A DNA stretch of 64,000 nucleotides. Source: CAIYYO01 sp049299895. Its GTDB lineage: Archaea; Altiarchaeota; Altiarchaeia; IMC4; QMZM01. Under the pieces are notes generated by a model. The model worked only from the letters and a program-made list of their open reading frames with translations. It had not been told where the DNA came from and ran no database searches. Location: NCBI GenBank assembly GCA_049299895.1, contig JBAQYF010000010.1, positions 43,053 through 107,052 on the forward strand, given 5' to 3'. Shown piece by piece: positions 8,927-17,766 of this stretch. Each line of letters starts with the position of its first letter. Position 1 is the first letter of the stretch. Both the position numbers and the translations under genes were made by a program.

Positions 8927-8951
8927 CCGCTGAATCCTAATTCTTAGAAGG

Positions 8952-10730
8952 ATGGACAAGGACATGATACGCAAGGCGAAGCAGATGGGTTTTCTGGACC
9001 GCCAGATAGGGGATGGGGACACTATCCGCGAGCAGCGCAAGAAAGAAGGCATCCTGCCCACGTATAAGATGGTCGATACCTGCGCAGGCGAATTCGACGC
9101 CGCGACTCCTTATTATTATTCCACCTACGAGCAGGAAGACGAATGCGTTGTCTCAGATAAAAAGAAGGTCATAATCCTGGGTTCTGGTCCGATAAGGATC
9201 GGGCAGGGCATAGAGTTCGACTGCTGCACGGTCCATGCCGTATTCGCGCTTAAAGAGATAGGAATCGAGACCATTATCATAAACAGCAATCCTGAGACAG
9301 TCTCGACCGATTTCGACATATCGGACAAGCTGTATTTTGAGCCGATCACGCTTGAAGACGTCCTAAACATAGTCGATAAGGAAAAGAAGAACCTCCTTGG
9401 AGTGATGGTCCAGTTCGGCGGACAGACATCGATAAACCTATGCATCCCCCTGCATGAGCACGGCGTAAACATCCTCGGGACTTCGCCATTTGACATAGAC
9501 AAAGCGGAAGACCGGGACCTCTTCGGGAAGATACTCGACAAATTAAGGATTCCATCCGCCGCATGGGGAACAGGCTACAGCTACGAAGACGTGAGAGGCG
9601 TTGCCGCAAAGATAGGTTACCCTGTCCTGGTCCGTCCAAGCTATGTTCTAGGCGGGCGCGCGATGCAAATAGTGCAGGAGGAATCGGAACTCGAAGAATA
9701 CATAAAGGAGGCCGCATCGGTCTCCCCGAATCACCCCATACTCGTAGACAAATTCCTCGAAGACGCAATAGAGGTCGACGTAGATCTGGTATGCGACGGG
9801 GAAACAGTATTGATAGGAGCTATCATGGAGCACATCGAGGAAGCCGGGATACACTCCGGAGACTCAGCATGTGTTCTTCCGCCCCAGACTCTTAGCAAGA
9901 AAGTGGTCGCAGTTATAAGGGATTATTCCGAGAGGCTGGCACTCGAACTAAACGTAAAGGGCTTGCTCAACATACAATACGCTATAAAAGATGAAGTAGT
10001 CTACATACTCGAAGCAAACCCCAGGGCGTCGCGGACCGTTCCATTCGTCAGCAAAGCAACTGGCGTCGCCCTGGCAAAGATTGCCGCAAAGGTGATGGTA
10101 GGCCACAAATTAAAGGATCTTGTCACAGACTATTATCCCATGAACAGGATAAAGCATGTCGCAGTAAAAGAAGTCGTCTTCCCGTTCGCAAAAATGCCGC
10201 AGGTAGATCCCGTTCTTTCCCCGGAGATGAAATCTACAGGAGAAGTCATGGGAATAGACAAGGATTTTGCGATGGCATTCTACAAGGCCGAACTTGCCGC
10301 AGGAAACGAACTACCCCTGCAGGGCAAGGTATTCATCTCGGTGAAAAAGAAGGACAAGCCGAAGATAGCGAACATAGCAAAGATCTTCTTAGAGAACGGC
10401 TTTGAGGTAATATCAACGTCCGGAACCTCGGACTATTTAACGCAGCAAGGGATAGAGAACAGAAAGATACTAAAGATCTCCGAAGGATTCCCAAACATCC
10501 TGAACCTGATGAAGAACAAGGAGATAGACCTCATAATAAACACGCCGGGCATGGGCAAGATCCCGAAAAAAGACGGCTACAGGATACGCGTCTCCGCGGT
10601 GGAACTGGGCATACCATACATAACGACGCTGTCCGGAGCGCAGGCTGCGGGCACGGCCATCCGGGACGTGAAGAAAAGAGAGCTGGAAGTAAAGTCGCTG
10701 AACGAGTATTTTGCAGATATCAAAAGATAA
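8952..10730 (+). CDS. carB2: Carbamoyl-phosphate synthase large subunit, C-terminal half (split CarB)
   Basis: Residues correspond to the second half of bacterial CarB: the end of the oligomerisation domain (RKAKQMGFLDRQIG, TYKMVDTCAGEFDA), the carbamoyl-phosphate synthetase ATP-grasp domain beginning VIILGSGPIRIGQGIEFD near residue 73, and a C-terminal methylglyoxal-synthase-like allosteric domain (KVFISVKKKDKPKI onward). In methanogens such as Methanocaldococcus, CarB is likewise encoded as two proteins. At 592 residues this matches the C-terminal unit; neither the N-terminal unit nor carA is in the window. It should convert carbamate to carbamoyl phosphate for arginine and pyrimidine synthesis. 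The start is ATG with a TATA box about 30 nt upstream. Confidence 0.9.
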   Translation: MDKDMIRKAKQMGFLDRQIGDGDTIREQRKKEGILPTYKMVDTCAGEFDAATPYYYSTYEQEDECVVSDKKKVIILGSGPIRIGQGIEFDCCTVHAVFALKEIGIETIIINSNPETVSTDFDISDKLYFEPITLEDVLNIVDKEKKNLLGVMVQFGGQTSINLCIPLHEHGVNILGTSPFDIDKAEDRDLFGKILDKLRIPSAAWGTGYSYEDVRGVAAKIGYPVLVRPSYVLGGRAMQIVQEESELEEYIKEAASVSPNHPILVDKFLEDAIEVDVDLVCDGETVLIGAIMEHIEEAGIHSGDSACVLPPQTLSKKVVAVIRDYSERLALELNVKGLLNIQYAIKDEVVYILEANPRASRTVPFVSKATGVALAKIAAKVMVGHKLKDLVTDYYPMNRIKHVAVKEVVFPFAKMPQVDPVLSPEMKSTGEVMGIDKDFAMAFYKAELAAGNELPLQGKVFISVKKKDKPKIANIAKIFLENGFEVISTSGTSDYLTQQGIENRKILKISEGFPNILNLMKNKEIDLIINTPGMGKIPKKDGYRIRVSAVELGIPYITTLSGAQAAGTAIRDVKKRELEVKSLNEYFADIKR

Positions 10731-11029
10731 TTCTAATTTTTCAGAAACCGGCCCGAGGAAATGTATCAGCAGCACCAAAAGAACGCCAGGGACCGCGTTC
10801 AGACCAGCGTCATTTACTTAGCCTCCGACATGCTATCGCCGAGATGTTATAAAGAGATGCACAATCACAGTTATCACAGTCCGTAAGTAATTGAGAGTTA
10901 CGTGATTTTTCCAGAGCGCAAGTACACGAAAAAACTCCGAGAGAATTGATTAGGTCAATATGAGCGGGTTTTTCATACCCTTTGTATATTATCTAAGTCA
11001 TTGCCCGGCATAAACACAAATGAAAAAGC
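10731..11029. other. Intergenic stretch, no gene recognised
   Basis: About 300 nt between carB2 and the convergent rhomboid gene. A T-rich run follows the carB2 stop. A 41-codon frame at 10761-10886 starts with ATG directly behind GAGGAA, but the spacing is too short for a normal ribosome site and the product has no recognisable features. No structured RNA could be identified. Confidence 0.35.
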
Positions 11030-11644
11030 TCAGCGGTCATACATACCGTACAGGTGCCCGGTCAGGGGTTCTTTCTTTTTGTACCAGCGGCCGTACAATG
11101 CCCCCACGATCAGGCCTCCGACGTGTCCCTGCCATGCTATCCCCGGCAAAAAGGAGAGTAACAGCATGAAGCCGAAAACAGACATCCACAAAGGCATGGG
11201 TACCGGGATCGGCAGTATGAAGACCATCATCTTCGGCCGCAGGACTGCGAGCGCTCCCCCGAGGGCGAATATCGCGCCGGAGGCACCTATTGCGGATGCG
11301 TACGGGCTGCCCGGCATCCCGAGGAACAACGCACTAAAAGTGAATAATATCCCTCCGAATATGCCCCCTGCAAAATACACTTTCAGAAGCTCTTTTTCGC
11401 CTATGATCTGACCCAGGTATATCCCGAAGAAGAACAGGGAGAACATGTTGAAGATTATGTGGTCGAATCCGCCGTGCAGGAACATGCTGGTAACAAGCGT
11501 CCAGGGCTCCCGCGCGACAGTCGCGGGGAACAGGGCGTAATTCTCTATGAACCAGTTGAAGTTCGCGAGGCTCACCATGAAGATTATAACGTTTGCAGCC
11601 ATCAATGCCTCGACGGCACCCACATAGTAACCGAATATCTTCAT
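11030..11644 (-). CDS. Rhomboid-family intramembrane serine protease
   Basis: A 204-residue protein with six or so membrane segments that should cleave transmembrane helices within the bilayer. The signature elements are present: HGGFDHIIFN near residues 57-66 (the His and Asn that line the active site), GASG at 120-123 with Ser122 as nucleophile, and GHVGG with His174 as the catalytic partner. Length is typical of the short archaeal form without extra domains. Its ATG lies 1 nt after the argJ stop, so it is co-transcribed with argJ; no functional link to arginine synthesis is evident. Confidence 0.93.
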   Translation of the reverse strand: MKIFGYYVGAVEALMAANVIIFMVSLANFNWFIENYALFPATVAREPWTLVTSMFLHGGFDHIIFNMFSLFFFGIYLGQIIGEKELLKVYFAGGIFGGILFTFSALFLGMPGSPYASAIGASGAIFALGGALAVLRPKMMVFILPIPVPMPLWMSVFGFMLLLSFLPGIAWQGHVGGLIVGALYGRWYKKKEPLTGHLYGMYDR

Positions 11645-11645
11645 C

Positions 11646-12803
11646 TTAATTATATTCAGCGTTTATCTTTATGTATCCCTCGGTCAGATCGCAGCCGTAG
11701 CCTACCGCCTTTTCCTTCCCTGAATTGAGGTTGACTACTATGCGTATGTCCTTTCCTTTGAGTACGTCTCTTGCGGGCGCAAGGTCGCGCATCTCTCCCT
11801 GTTCCACCACGACTGCTTTTTTTCCGCCCGACTCAAAAGACAAATCCGTTTTTGAAAAGTCAAACTCTATGACCTTGCCCATTGCTGCGGCTATGCGTCC
11901 CCAGTTCGGGTTCTCGCCGTAGACCGCGGTCTTCACGAGAGGGGAGGATATGATCGCCTGAACCGCGCTTCTGGCAGTCTTCCTGTCCTTTGCGCTCATT
12001 ACCTCGACTTCGATGTACTTGGTCGCTCCTTCGCCGTCTCGTACGAGTAGCTTTGCCAGTTCCTTTGTTATGTACGAAAGCAACTCCTGGAAATCCTCTT
12101 TTGCACATTTTACTTTGGCGTTGCTCAACAGGAGAACAGTATCGTTCGTGCTCATGTCCCCGTCCACGCTGGTCATGTTGAAACTGTCATCGACCGCCTC
12201 TTCCAGGCAGGACTGGAGGTCTTTTTCTGAAAGGTCCGCATTCGTCGTTATGAAGCAGAGCATCGTCGCCATGTTCGGGCAAAGCATCCCCACGCCCTTG
12301 CATATCGCACCTATCTCTATTCCTTTGTATGAGAACGAAAGCTCTTTTTTGACGGTGTCGGTCGTCATTATCGCACGGGCAGCATTCCCGCTCGCTTCAG
12401 GACTGTTCGCAAGCGATTCTTTTGCCTTGGCAGCGCGCGCCTCTATTATGCCCAGATCGATCTTTCTGCCGATTATGCCGGTAGAGGATACCGCGACCTT
12501 TTCCGGGGCAAGACTTAGCATTTTCCCGGCTATTTCGCACATCTTCTTTGCGTCGTCCATCCCGCCTTTCACGCAGGCGTTGGCGTTCCCGGAATTGACG
12601 ATGACTGCCTGGAGTCCTCCTTTCTTCACTCTCTCTTTTGAGAGCAGGACGGGCGCAGCCTTCATCGTGTTGGTAGTGAATACCGCTGCGCACCTGCAGG
12701 GATTCTTGTTCATTATGAGCGCCACTCCGTATTTTCCTTCTTTTACGCCCGATGCATAGAAGTCATCGACGCATACGCCCGAGGAGGTCTTCTTGTAGTC
12801 CAT
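11646..12803 (-). CDS. argJ: Glutamate N-acetyltransferase / amino-acid acetyltransferase
   Basis: ArgJ recycles the acetyl group between N-acetylornithine and glutamate in arginine synthesis. The 385-residue precursor carries the self-cleavage site PNMATML near residues 176-182; cleavage before the Thr makes alpha and beta chains with Thr as nucleophile. Other family landmarks are VNSGNANAC near 68-76, SSTGIIGRK near 105-113 and the GENPNWGRI stretch near 298. No other arginine gene is adjacent, although carB2 lies just over 900 nt away on the opposite strand. Whether it makes acetylglutamate from acetyl-CoA as well cannot be told from sequence. Confidence 0.96.
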   Translation of the reverse strand: MDYKKTSSGVCVDDFYASGVKEGKYGVALIMNKNPCRCAAVFTTNTMKAAPVLLSKERVKKGGLQAVIVNSGNANACVKGGMDDAKKMCEIAGKMLSLAPEKVAVSSTGIIGRKIDLGIIEARAAKAKESLANSPEASGNAARAIMTTDTVKKELSFSYKGIEIGAICKGVGMLCPNMATMLCFITTNADLSEKDLQSCLEEAVDDSFNMTSVDGDMSTNDTVLLLSNAKVKCAKEDFQELLSYITKELAKLLVRDGEGATKYIEVEVMSAKDRKTARSAVQAIISSPLVKTAVYGENPNWGRIAAAMGKVIEFDFSKTDLSFESGGKKAVVVEQGEMRDLAPARDVLKGKDIRIVVNLNSGKEKAVGYGCDLTEGYIKINAEYN

Positions 12804-12868
12804 TTTTGCCGAATTTGCCGATTAATAAGTCTAAGATAGAATAATTATTTACTCGTAATTATAGATAA

Positions 12869-14269
12869 ATGACTAAGATATGCGATGATATCGGAGAGAA
12901 ATGCGCTGTCTTCGGAATCCGTTCGACAGCCGAAGAAGTCTTCGACAGCATATATTACGGCCTCTACGCCCTTCAGCACCGCGGGCAGGAATCCGCGGGC
13001 ATGGCAACTTTTTCCGACAACAAAATAATTCTATATAAAAATATGGGGCTGGTTTCCGACGTCTTCTCAGATCACCTCAAAAACGACCGCCGCCTGACCG
13101 GCAAATCCGGAATAGGCCACGTAAGGTATTCGACCTGCGGCTCCCCCGGGATAGAGAACGCGCAGCCGATGGTTATAAACTACTCGGGCGGAAGTTTCGC
13201 GATAGCCCACAACGGGGACCTTGTGAACGACGCCGAACTGCGGGGGATACTGGAACGCAAGGGAAGCGTCTTTACGACCACGTCGGACACCGAAATAATC
13301 GCGCAGCTCATAGTAAAAGAGCACCTGAGAACGGGCGATTTCATCGAAGGGATCAAAAGCGCTATGAACTATCTGCGCGGCTCATACTCGCTTGTCATAC
13401 TAAAAGAAGACAAGATAATCGCGGTACGCGACCCATGGGGCTTCCGGCCTCTCGTCTATGGCAAATCCGACAAAGCAGTCGCGGTCGCTTCCGAAACATG
13501 CGCCCTAGATTCATTGGGCATGCAGACAATAAGAGACGTAAAGCCCTCGGAGATCCTCGTAATCGGCGACACGATAGAATCGCACTACGGCAGAAAGGAC
13601 GAAGTACACCACTGCATGTTCGAATACGTCTATTTCGCAAGGCCAGACTCGATAGTGAACGAGATACCGGTCTACGAAGTGCGCCGTAACCTGGGAAGGA
13701 TACTCGCGCTCGAATCGCCGGTCGAAGCAGACCTCGTAGTACCGGTGCCGGACTCGGGCATAACCGCAGCGATAGGCTTCTCCCAGGAATCAAAGATCCC
13801 CTACGGCGAAGGACTGATGAAGAACCGCTACCAGGGACGAACATTCATCATGCCCAGCCAGAAAGAGAGGGAACTAGGGGTCAAAGTCAAACTAAACCCC
13901 ATAAGAAGCGAGATCGCAGGCAAGAAGATAGTCATCATCGACGACTCCATAGTCCGAGGGACAACGATAAAGAGGCTCGTAAAGCTCCTGCGAGACCGCG
14001 GGGCATTAGAAGTCCACGTCAGGATATCGTGTCCCCCGATAAGACACCCATGCCACTACGGGATAGACATGCAAAGCTACGACCAGTTCATAGCCCAGAA
14101 ACAGTCCGTAAAAGAGATCGAAAAACAGATAGGAGCAGACAGCCTGGCATACATAAGCATAGAAGGGCTGGTGCATGCGATAGGCCTCCCGGAAGAAAAA
14201 CTGTGCCTCGCCTGTCTGAACGGGAACTATCCCATAAAGGACGAACAGACGAAATTGGTGGACTTATAA
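12869..14269 (+). CDS. purF: Amidophosphoribosyltransferase
   Basis: First committed enzyme of purine synthesis: PRPP plus glutamine to phosphoribosylamine. The N-terminal glutaminase domain has its nucleophile Cys12 in EKCAVFGI after an 11-residue propeptide, and LYALQHRGQESAG follows. The C-terminal phosphoribosyltransferase domain carries the PRPP loop IVIIDDSIVRGTT near residue 353. Cysteines in CPPIRHPC and CLACLNGNYP match the iron-sulfur cluster sites of the Bacillus-type enzyme. Full length at 466 residues. It is transcribed divergently from argJ across 65 nt of AT-rich DNA. Confidence 0.97.
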   Translation: MTKICDDIGEKCAVFGIRSTAEEVFDSIYYGLYALQHRGQESAGMATFSDNKIILYKNMGLVSDVFSDHLKNDRRLTGKSGIGHVRYSTCGSPGIENAQPMVINYSGGSFAIAHNGDLVNDAELRGILERKGSVFTTTSDTEIIAQLIVKEHLRTGDFIEGIKSAMNYLRGSYSLVILKEDKIIAVRDPWGFRPLVYGKSDKAVAVASETCALDSLGMQTIRDVKPSEILVIGDTIESHYGRKDEVHHCMFEYVYFARPDSIVNEIPVYEVRRNLGRILALESPVEADLVVPVPDSGITAAIGFSQESKIPYGEGLMKNRYQGRTFIMPSQKERELGVKVKLNPIRSEIAGKKIVIIDDSIVRGTTIKRLVKLLRDRGALEVHVRISCPPIRHPCHYGIDMQSYDQFIAQKQSVKEIEKQIGADSLAYISIEGLVHAIGLPEEKLCLACLNGNYPIKDEQTKLVDL

Positions 14270-14275
14270 TAAGAG

Positions 14276-14527
14276 TCAGTCATACACGTTCTTCCTGTGC
14301 CCCACTTTTAAAACCAGTATGACCAACTTGCCCTGCTCGATATCCATGATTATCCTGTAATCCCCAACGCGCAGCCGATAGCACGTTTCTCCGACGATCT
14401 TTCTCACGTATCTATCCGGCGTGATCCTTATGCGCTCCAGGGCCGAGATTATCCTTTTCTGTGTTTCCTTGTCGAGTTTTTTCAGGTCTTTTTCCGCGGA
14501 CCGGGTGAATAGTATCTCGTAAGTCAT
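14276..14527 (-). CDS. RelE/ParE-superfamily toxin
   Basis: An 83-residue basic protein with the RelE fold pattern: YEILFTRSAEKDLKKL at the N-terminus, YRLRVGDYRIIMDI in the central strands and a C-terminal VGHRKNVYD. RelE-type toxins cleave mRNA in the ribosome; ParE-type toxins poison gyrase. The basic C-terminal residues fit a RelE-type nuclease. Its ATG overlaps the antitoxin stop by 4 nt (ATGA), so the two are translationally coupled. Confidence 0.88.
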   Translation of the reverse strand: MTYEILFTRSAEKDLKKLDKETQKRIISALERIRITPDRYVRKIVGETCYRLRVGDYRIIMDIEQGKLVILVLKVGHRKNVYD

Positions 14528-14742
14528 AGGCCCAGCTCCTTCTTGACGTCTCTGAGCGGACGGACCATCCCTTTCCTGTATTCCAGGCGGGCCCGCTCTA
14601 TGTCTTTTCTGGTCTCTTCGGTCAGTTCTTTTGTGTCATCTATGAGATCCATTATGACCTCTTCGTAGCTCTCGCGGTCGTGGAGCTTGCGCCGCTTCAA
14701 TTCCTCTAGCAGGGATTCGCTGACCTGGATGGATGACACCAT
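14524..14742 (-). CDS. Antitoxin partner of the RelE-like toxin
   Basis: A 72-residue acidic-basic protein preceding the toxin gene and overlapping it by 4 nt. The N-terminal SSIQVSESLLEELKRRK resembles the ribbon-helix-helix or short helical dimerisation unit of archaeal RelB-like antitoxins, and the C-terminal tail rich in charge would wrap the toxin. It probably autoregulates the pair. Exact antitoxin family is uncertain. Confidence 0.75.
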   Translation of the reverse strand: MVSSIQVSESLLEELKRRKLHDRESYEEVIMDLIDDTKELTEETRKDIERARLEYRKGMVRPLRDVKKELGL

Positions 14743-14825
14743 AGTGAACTATAGGAAGCCATTGAATAAAAATTGATAGGCCTGGAAGAATAGCAGATAA
14801 AGAATGCACCCATTGAATCGCCTTT

Positions 14826-15137
14826 TTATTTGGAACTCTTTTTTCCAAGGGATAATACTGATCTGCCCAGTATGAGCAGCCCAAGGATTATGAGCACGGC
14901 CGGAGCCGCCTTGTTCCACGGAAGACCCCTTATCTCCGTGAGCACGGGTATTCCTAGAAATATTATCAGCATGACGAGCGCAGAAACGAACCTGCCCCTG
15001 GAAGCAAGCCCCGCAGCTATGGATATTCCAAGCACGATCATTATCCCCGGCCACCACCAGTTCGTGTAGACAAGTATCCCGAGGCCGATCAATAAAAGGC
15101 CGCCTGTGATTCCGTTACGCCGCGTTTCTCGTTCCAT
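14826..15137 (-). CDS. Small membrane protein with LiaF/DUF5668-like hydrophobic repeats
   Basis: A 103-residue protein with a charged N-terminus (MERETRRNGITGG) followed by four closely packed hydrophobic segments (about 10-25, 28-45, 50-65 and 78-95) and a basic end. The pattern GGLLLIGLGILVYTNWWWPG resembles the short membrane units found in LiaI/LiaF-like proteins. Role unknown; it lies between two toxin-antitoxin pairs but is not obviously part of either. Confidence 0.6.
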   Translation of the reverse strand: MERETRRNGITGGLLLIGLGILVYTNWWWPGIMIVLGISIAAGLASRGRFVSALVMLIIFLGIPVLTEIRGLPWNKAAPAVLIILGLLILGRSVLSLGKKSSK

Positions 15138-15247
15138 TTTTTCTATATGTTAGTTATCTATTCGCTTGTTTAAATCACGTAAACTGTGCTTCTCGCCATT
15201 GTCATTATATATGTGTTTGTAATACAATTGTTATACAGGTGTTTTAC

Positions 15248-15595
15248 ATGAGTGTTCAACTCAACGTGCGCACGTCTGAAAGTATTGTTGCAAAGATCGA
15301 TGAGATGGTGAAAGAGGGGGCTTACAGGAACAGGTCCGAGGCCGTGAACGAGGCATTGCGCGTTTTCGTCAGCCGGTACGGTGAAAAGAAGACTGAAAAA
15401 GCGCTCCGTGAAACCCCCTATGGCGCCGCATACGGCCTGGGCCGAAGAGACGCAGCAAGAGAAGCACTTGCAGCGATCATGGAGAACGAAGACATGGACG
15501 AATTGGAGAAGCGGATAAACGAAATAGCCCGGAGAAATATTGGAAAAGGCAACGCGACTAAGGCAGTGATCAAATCGCATGAGACCGAGGAGTGA
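15248..15595 (+). CDS. Ribbon-helix-helix antitoxin (VapB-like)
   Basis: A 115-residue protein beginning MSVQLNVRTSESIVAKIDEM, the beta strand and helix A of an arc/CopG-type DNA-binding dimer, with the second helix in NRSEAVNEALRVF. The C-terminal half, rich in Glu and Arg, should neutralise the PIN toxin encoded 3 nt downstream. AGGTG 6 nt before the ATG at 15248 favours that start over the GTG at 15239. Such antitoxins repress their own operon through the N-terminal domain. Confidence 0.85.
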   Translation: MSVQLNVRTSESIVAKIDEMVKEGAYRNRSEAVNEALRVFVSRYGEKKTEKALRETPYGAAYGLGRRDAAREALAAIMENEDMDELEKRINEIARRNIGKGNATKAVIKSHETEE

Positions 15596-15598
15596 GCG

Positions 15599-16051
15599 AT
15601 GGACTGCCTGGACTCAAGCGTAGTCGTCAAATGGTTCAAGGAGGACGAAGAATTGCGTCCGGAAGCAATTGGCCTGCTCCGTTTGGCGCTGAAAAACACT
15701 AATGAATACGTTACGAGCGAATGGCTCCTGCTTGAGGTCGTACGCGCCCTTGTGAAATCCGGCACGGAGCCCGGGGGGATACATTCAGCATGCTCGGTAT
15801 TGAACGCTCTTGTCCGAAGGGAGGCCTTAACAGAGATACCCGTTGGAAGCGTAAGAGAGCTGGCAAAGGAGCTGGAAATCGAACTAAACCTGCATGCAGC
15901 GGATGCCGTGCACCTGGCGACCGCCATCGAATCAGGCTGCTCTGCGTTTTGGACGGAGGACGACCACCTGCATAAAAGAAAGGTTACGGAATACGCGGGC
16001 GGGTTTGGACTATCGGTTAAGAGACTGGGGAGATATAGCCGCACATTATAA
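15599..16051 (+). CDS. PIN-domain ribonuclease toxin (VapC-like)
   Basis: A 150-residue PIN-domain protein. The acidic metal-binding residues are at the expected places: Asp5 in LDSSVVVKW, Glu in LLLEVVRAL near residue 46, Asp in HAADAVHLATA near 100 and Asp in WTEDDHL near 120. VapC toxins usually cut initiator tRNA or rRNA loops. It follows the RHH antitoxin gene by 3 nt, forming a complete VapBC-type pair. Confidence 0.9.
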   Translation: MDCLDSSVVVKWFKEDEELRPEAIGLLRLALKNTNEYVTSEWLLLEVVRALVKSGTEPGGIHSACSVLNALVRREALTEIPVGSVRELAKELEIELNLHAADAVHLATAIESGCSAFWTEDDHLHKRKVTEYAGGFGLSVKRLGRYSRTL

Positions 16052-16071
16052 CATTATATATAGTGGTCTGA

Positions 16072-16509
16072 ATGCAAACCGACATGAACGTCCAGCCGGA
16101 TCGCAGCGCATCCGCATATGCCAAGGAACAGATCTATATAGCTGCCCCGGCAGAGAAAATCTTTCGTATAATACATGACATCGCGGATTGGCCCAGGTGG
16201 CAGAAAGACGTTAAAAAAGCATCCGTCGACGGCGTACCAGAGGAGGGAACATCATTTGAGTGGACTGCCGGCGGCCTGAGGATCAGATCGAAGATACACA
16301 CCCTGAGGCCGTACAATGCCATCGGCTGGACCGGGAAGATCTGGTGGATAACCGCAGTTCATAACTGGCGCCTGGATGAACAAGGCAGCGGAACCCTTGT
16401 CACGGTCGAAGAGAGCTTGGAGGGGTTGGGTTCTTCTCTTTTCGGTAGGTCTCTTGCTTCAGGTATGAAAAAGAACCTCCTGGAATTGAAGGAAGAGGCG
16501 GAGAGATAA
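16072..16509 (+). CDS. SRPBCC (START/polyketide cyclase-like) protein
   Basis: A 145-residue protein with the helix-grip pattern of the SRPBCC superfamily: IYIAAPAEKIFRIIHDIADWPRWQ in the first strand and helix, then a series of beta strands and a long C-terminal amphipathic helix (SGMKKNLLELKEEAE). The fold binds a hydrophobic ligand in a central cavity; the ligand cannot be inferred. It starts 20 nt after the VapC gene on the same strand. Confidence 0.85.
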   Translation: MQTDMNVQPDRSASAYAKEQIYIAAPAEKIFRIIHDIADWPRWQKDVKKASVDGVPEEGTSFEWTAGGLRIRSKIHTLRPYNAIGWTGKIWWITAVHNWRLDEQGSGTLVTVEESLEGLGSSLFGRSLASGMKKNLLELKEEAER

Positions 16510-16566
16510 GGTAAGGCTTACAGGCCTGTTTTATTTTCTCTCTCCCAATGACTTAAGGAAAAGAAA

Positions 16567-17664
16567 TTGCACCTCATCGTCGGCGTAGATCCGGGCACAA
16601 CCACGGGACTTGCATCTGTCGATTTTATGGGCAGGGTCGTTGACCTGTTTAGTTCCAAGGATCTGGGATTGGATAAGGCCTTGGAGCGTCTGGTTTCTAT
16701 TGGGAGCGTTTCCGTGATCGCAACAGATGTTTCGCCTGCTCCGGGTTTTGTCCTAAAGATGGCAAGCAAGCTGGGCGCAGTCGTATACGCCCCGCCGGAA
16801 TCCACCCTAGTCCTGGATAAAATTACGATCACCCGGAGCCACAGGACGCTGGACGCCCACCAGAGGGATTCTCTTGCTGCGGCATTGATAGCCTACGGCG
16901 CCTACCGTAACAAGTTCGCAAAAATCGATTCATTAGGCATGGACCCATCCAAGGCGGACGAGGTGAAGCACCTATTTGTCCGGGGGTATTCTATCGACAA
17001 GGCAAGGTCTTTGATCGAAGAACGGGGCAGGAAACCTACGGCTACAAAAGAAACGGCCCAGGAGAGGCCGAAACCTGCGCCTCAGCCCATTCCCGAATCG
17101 GAGTACAGCAGAAGGATGGTTATGCTTGAGCGCCAGAACGAGTTCCTTCGTACGTCGGTTGCCCAGAAGGACTCCGAGATATCGGCGCTTAAGGCGAAGG
17201 CTGCGAAGATCCGCCGTGAATTGGACTTGGATCTGCGCAGGGATCCTGAGATGGTAAAAAAGGAATTATCGATAAAGAATCTGAAGCACAATTTATCCGA
17301 CCAGCGCAGGAAGGCTGCTAGCGTGGACGGATTGAAGAAGCGCTGGGAGATGGTGCTTGAGAGTATAATCGTTCCGGTCGGCCTGTTTCCGGCGCAGAAG
17401 AAGGGATACGTGCTCTTAAAGAGGAGCCTGCGCAAGGAAGAAGTCGAGAGCCTTCTTCCCGCAGCGATGGTTTACACCGACGACAAGGGGAGCAGACTTC
17501 TTTTGGATGCAAAAAACATCCCCTGGGCCGATACCTCGCTTGTGCGCGAGTTCCAGGGCTGCTATTATGCCCGCATAGCGGACATGGAAAAGGCCGCCCT
17601 TGACCACAGGTCCCGCGTGCGCCTGGATGAAATCGTCGAAGGCTACCGGAAAGAACGCTCCTGA
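16567..17664 (+). CDS. DUF460-like protein with an RNase H/RuvC-like N-terminal domain
   Basis: A 365-residue archaeal protein of the COG2433/DUF460 type as I recognise it. The N-terminal domain begins IVGVDPGTTTGLA, a classic RNase H-fold first strand with Asp8, and contains SHRTLDAHQRDSLAAALIAY, diagnostic of the family. A helical spacer and charged coiled coil (about 180-260) follow, then a beta-rich C-terminal domain. Many family members are near 600 residues, so this one is short. The start is TTG with AAGGA 8 nt upstream. A nuclease role in DNA or RNA repair is suspected for the family but not shown. Confidence 0.75.
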   Translation: MHLIVGVDPGTTTGLASVDFMGRVVDLFSSKDLGLDKALERLVSIGSVSVIATDVSPAPGFVLKMASKLGAVVYAPPESTLVLDKITITRSHRTLDAHQRDSLAAALIAYGAYRNKFAKIDSLGMDPSKADEVKHLFVRGYSIDKARSLIEERGRKPTATKETAQERPKPAPQPIPESEYSRRMVMLERQNEFLRTSVAQKDSEISALKAKAAKIRRELDLDLRRDPEMVKKELSIKNLKHNLSDQRRKAASVDGLKKRWEMVLESIIVPVGLFPAQKKGYVLLKRSLRKEEVESLLPAAMVYTDDKGSRLLLDAKNIPWADTSLVREFQGCYYARIADMEKAALDHRSRVRLDEIVEGYRKERS

Positions 17665-17766
17665 AATATTCGACATTTGCCGTATTTTTTATCTATGCTT
17701 TTTAAAGAAAAACGCCCCAATAATTTATAATAATTAATCATGATAGATTGCTGAGGGGGTTCAACA

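Noticed and set aside
8952..10730. Truncated full-length CarB caused by frameshift
   Set aside because: Upstream DNA is a divergent promoter region next to fusA with no CarB N-terminal coding in any frame.
10761..10886. 41-codon plus-strand frame after carB2
   Set aside because: GAGG sits only 2 nt before the ATG, the product has no recognisable features and no neighbour supports it.
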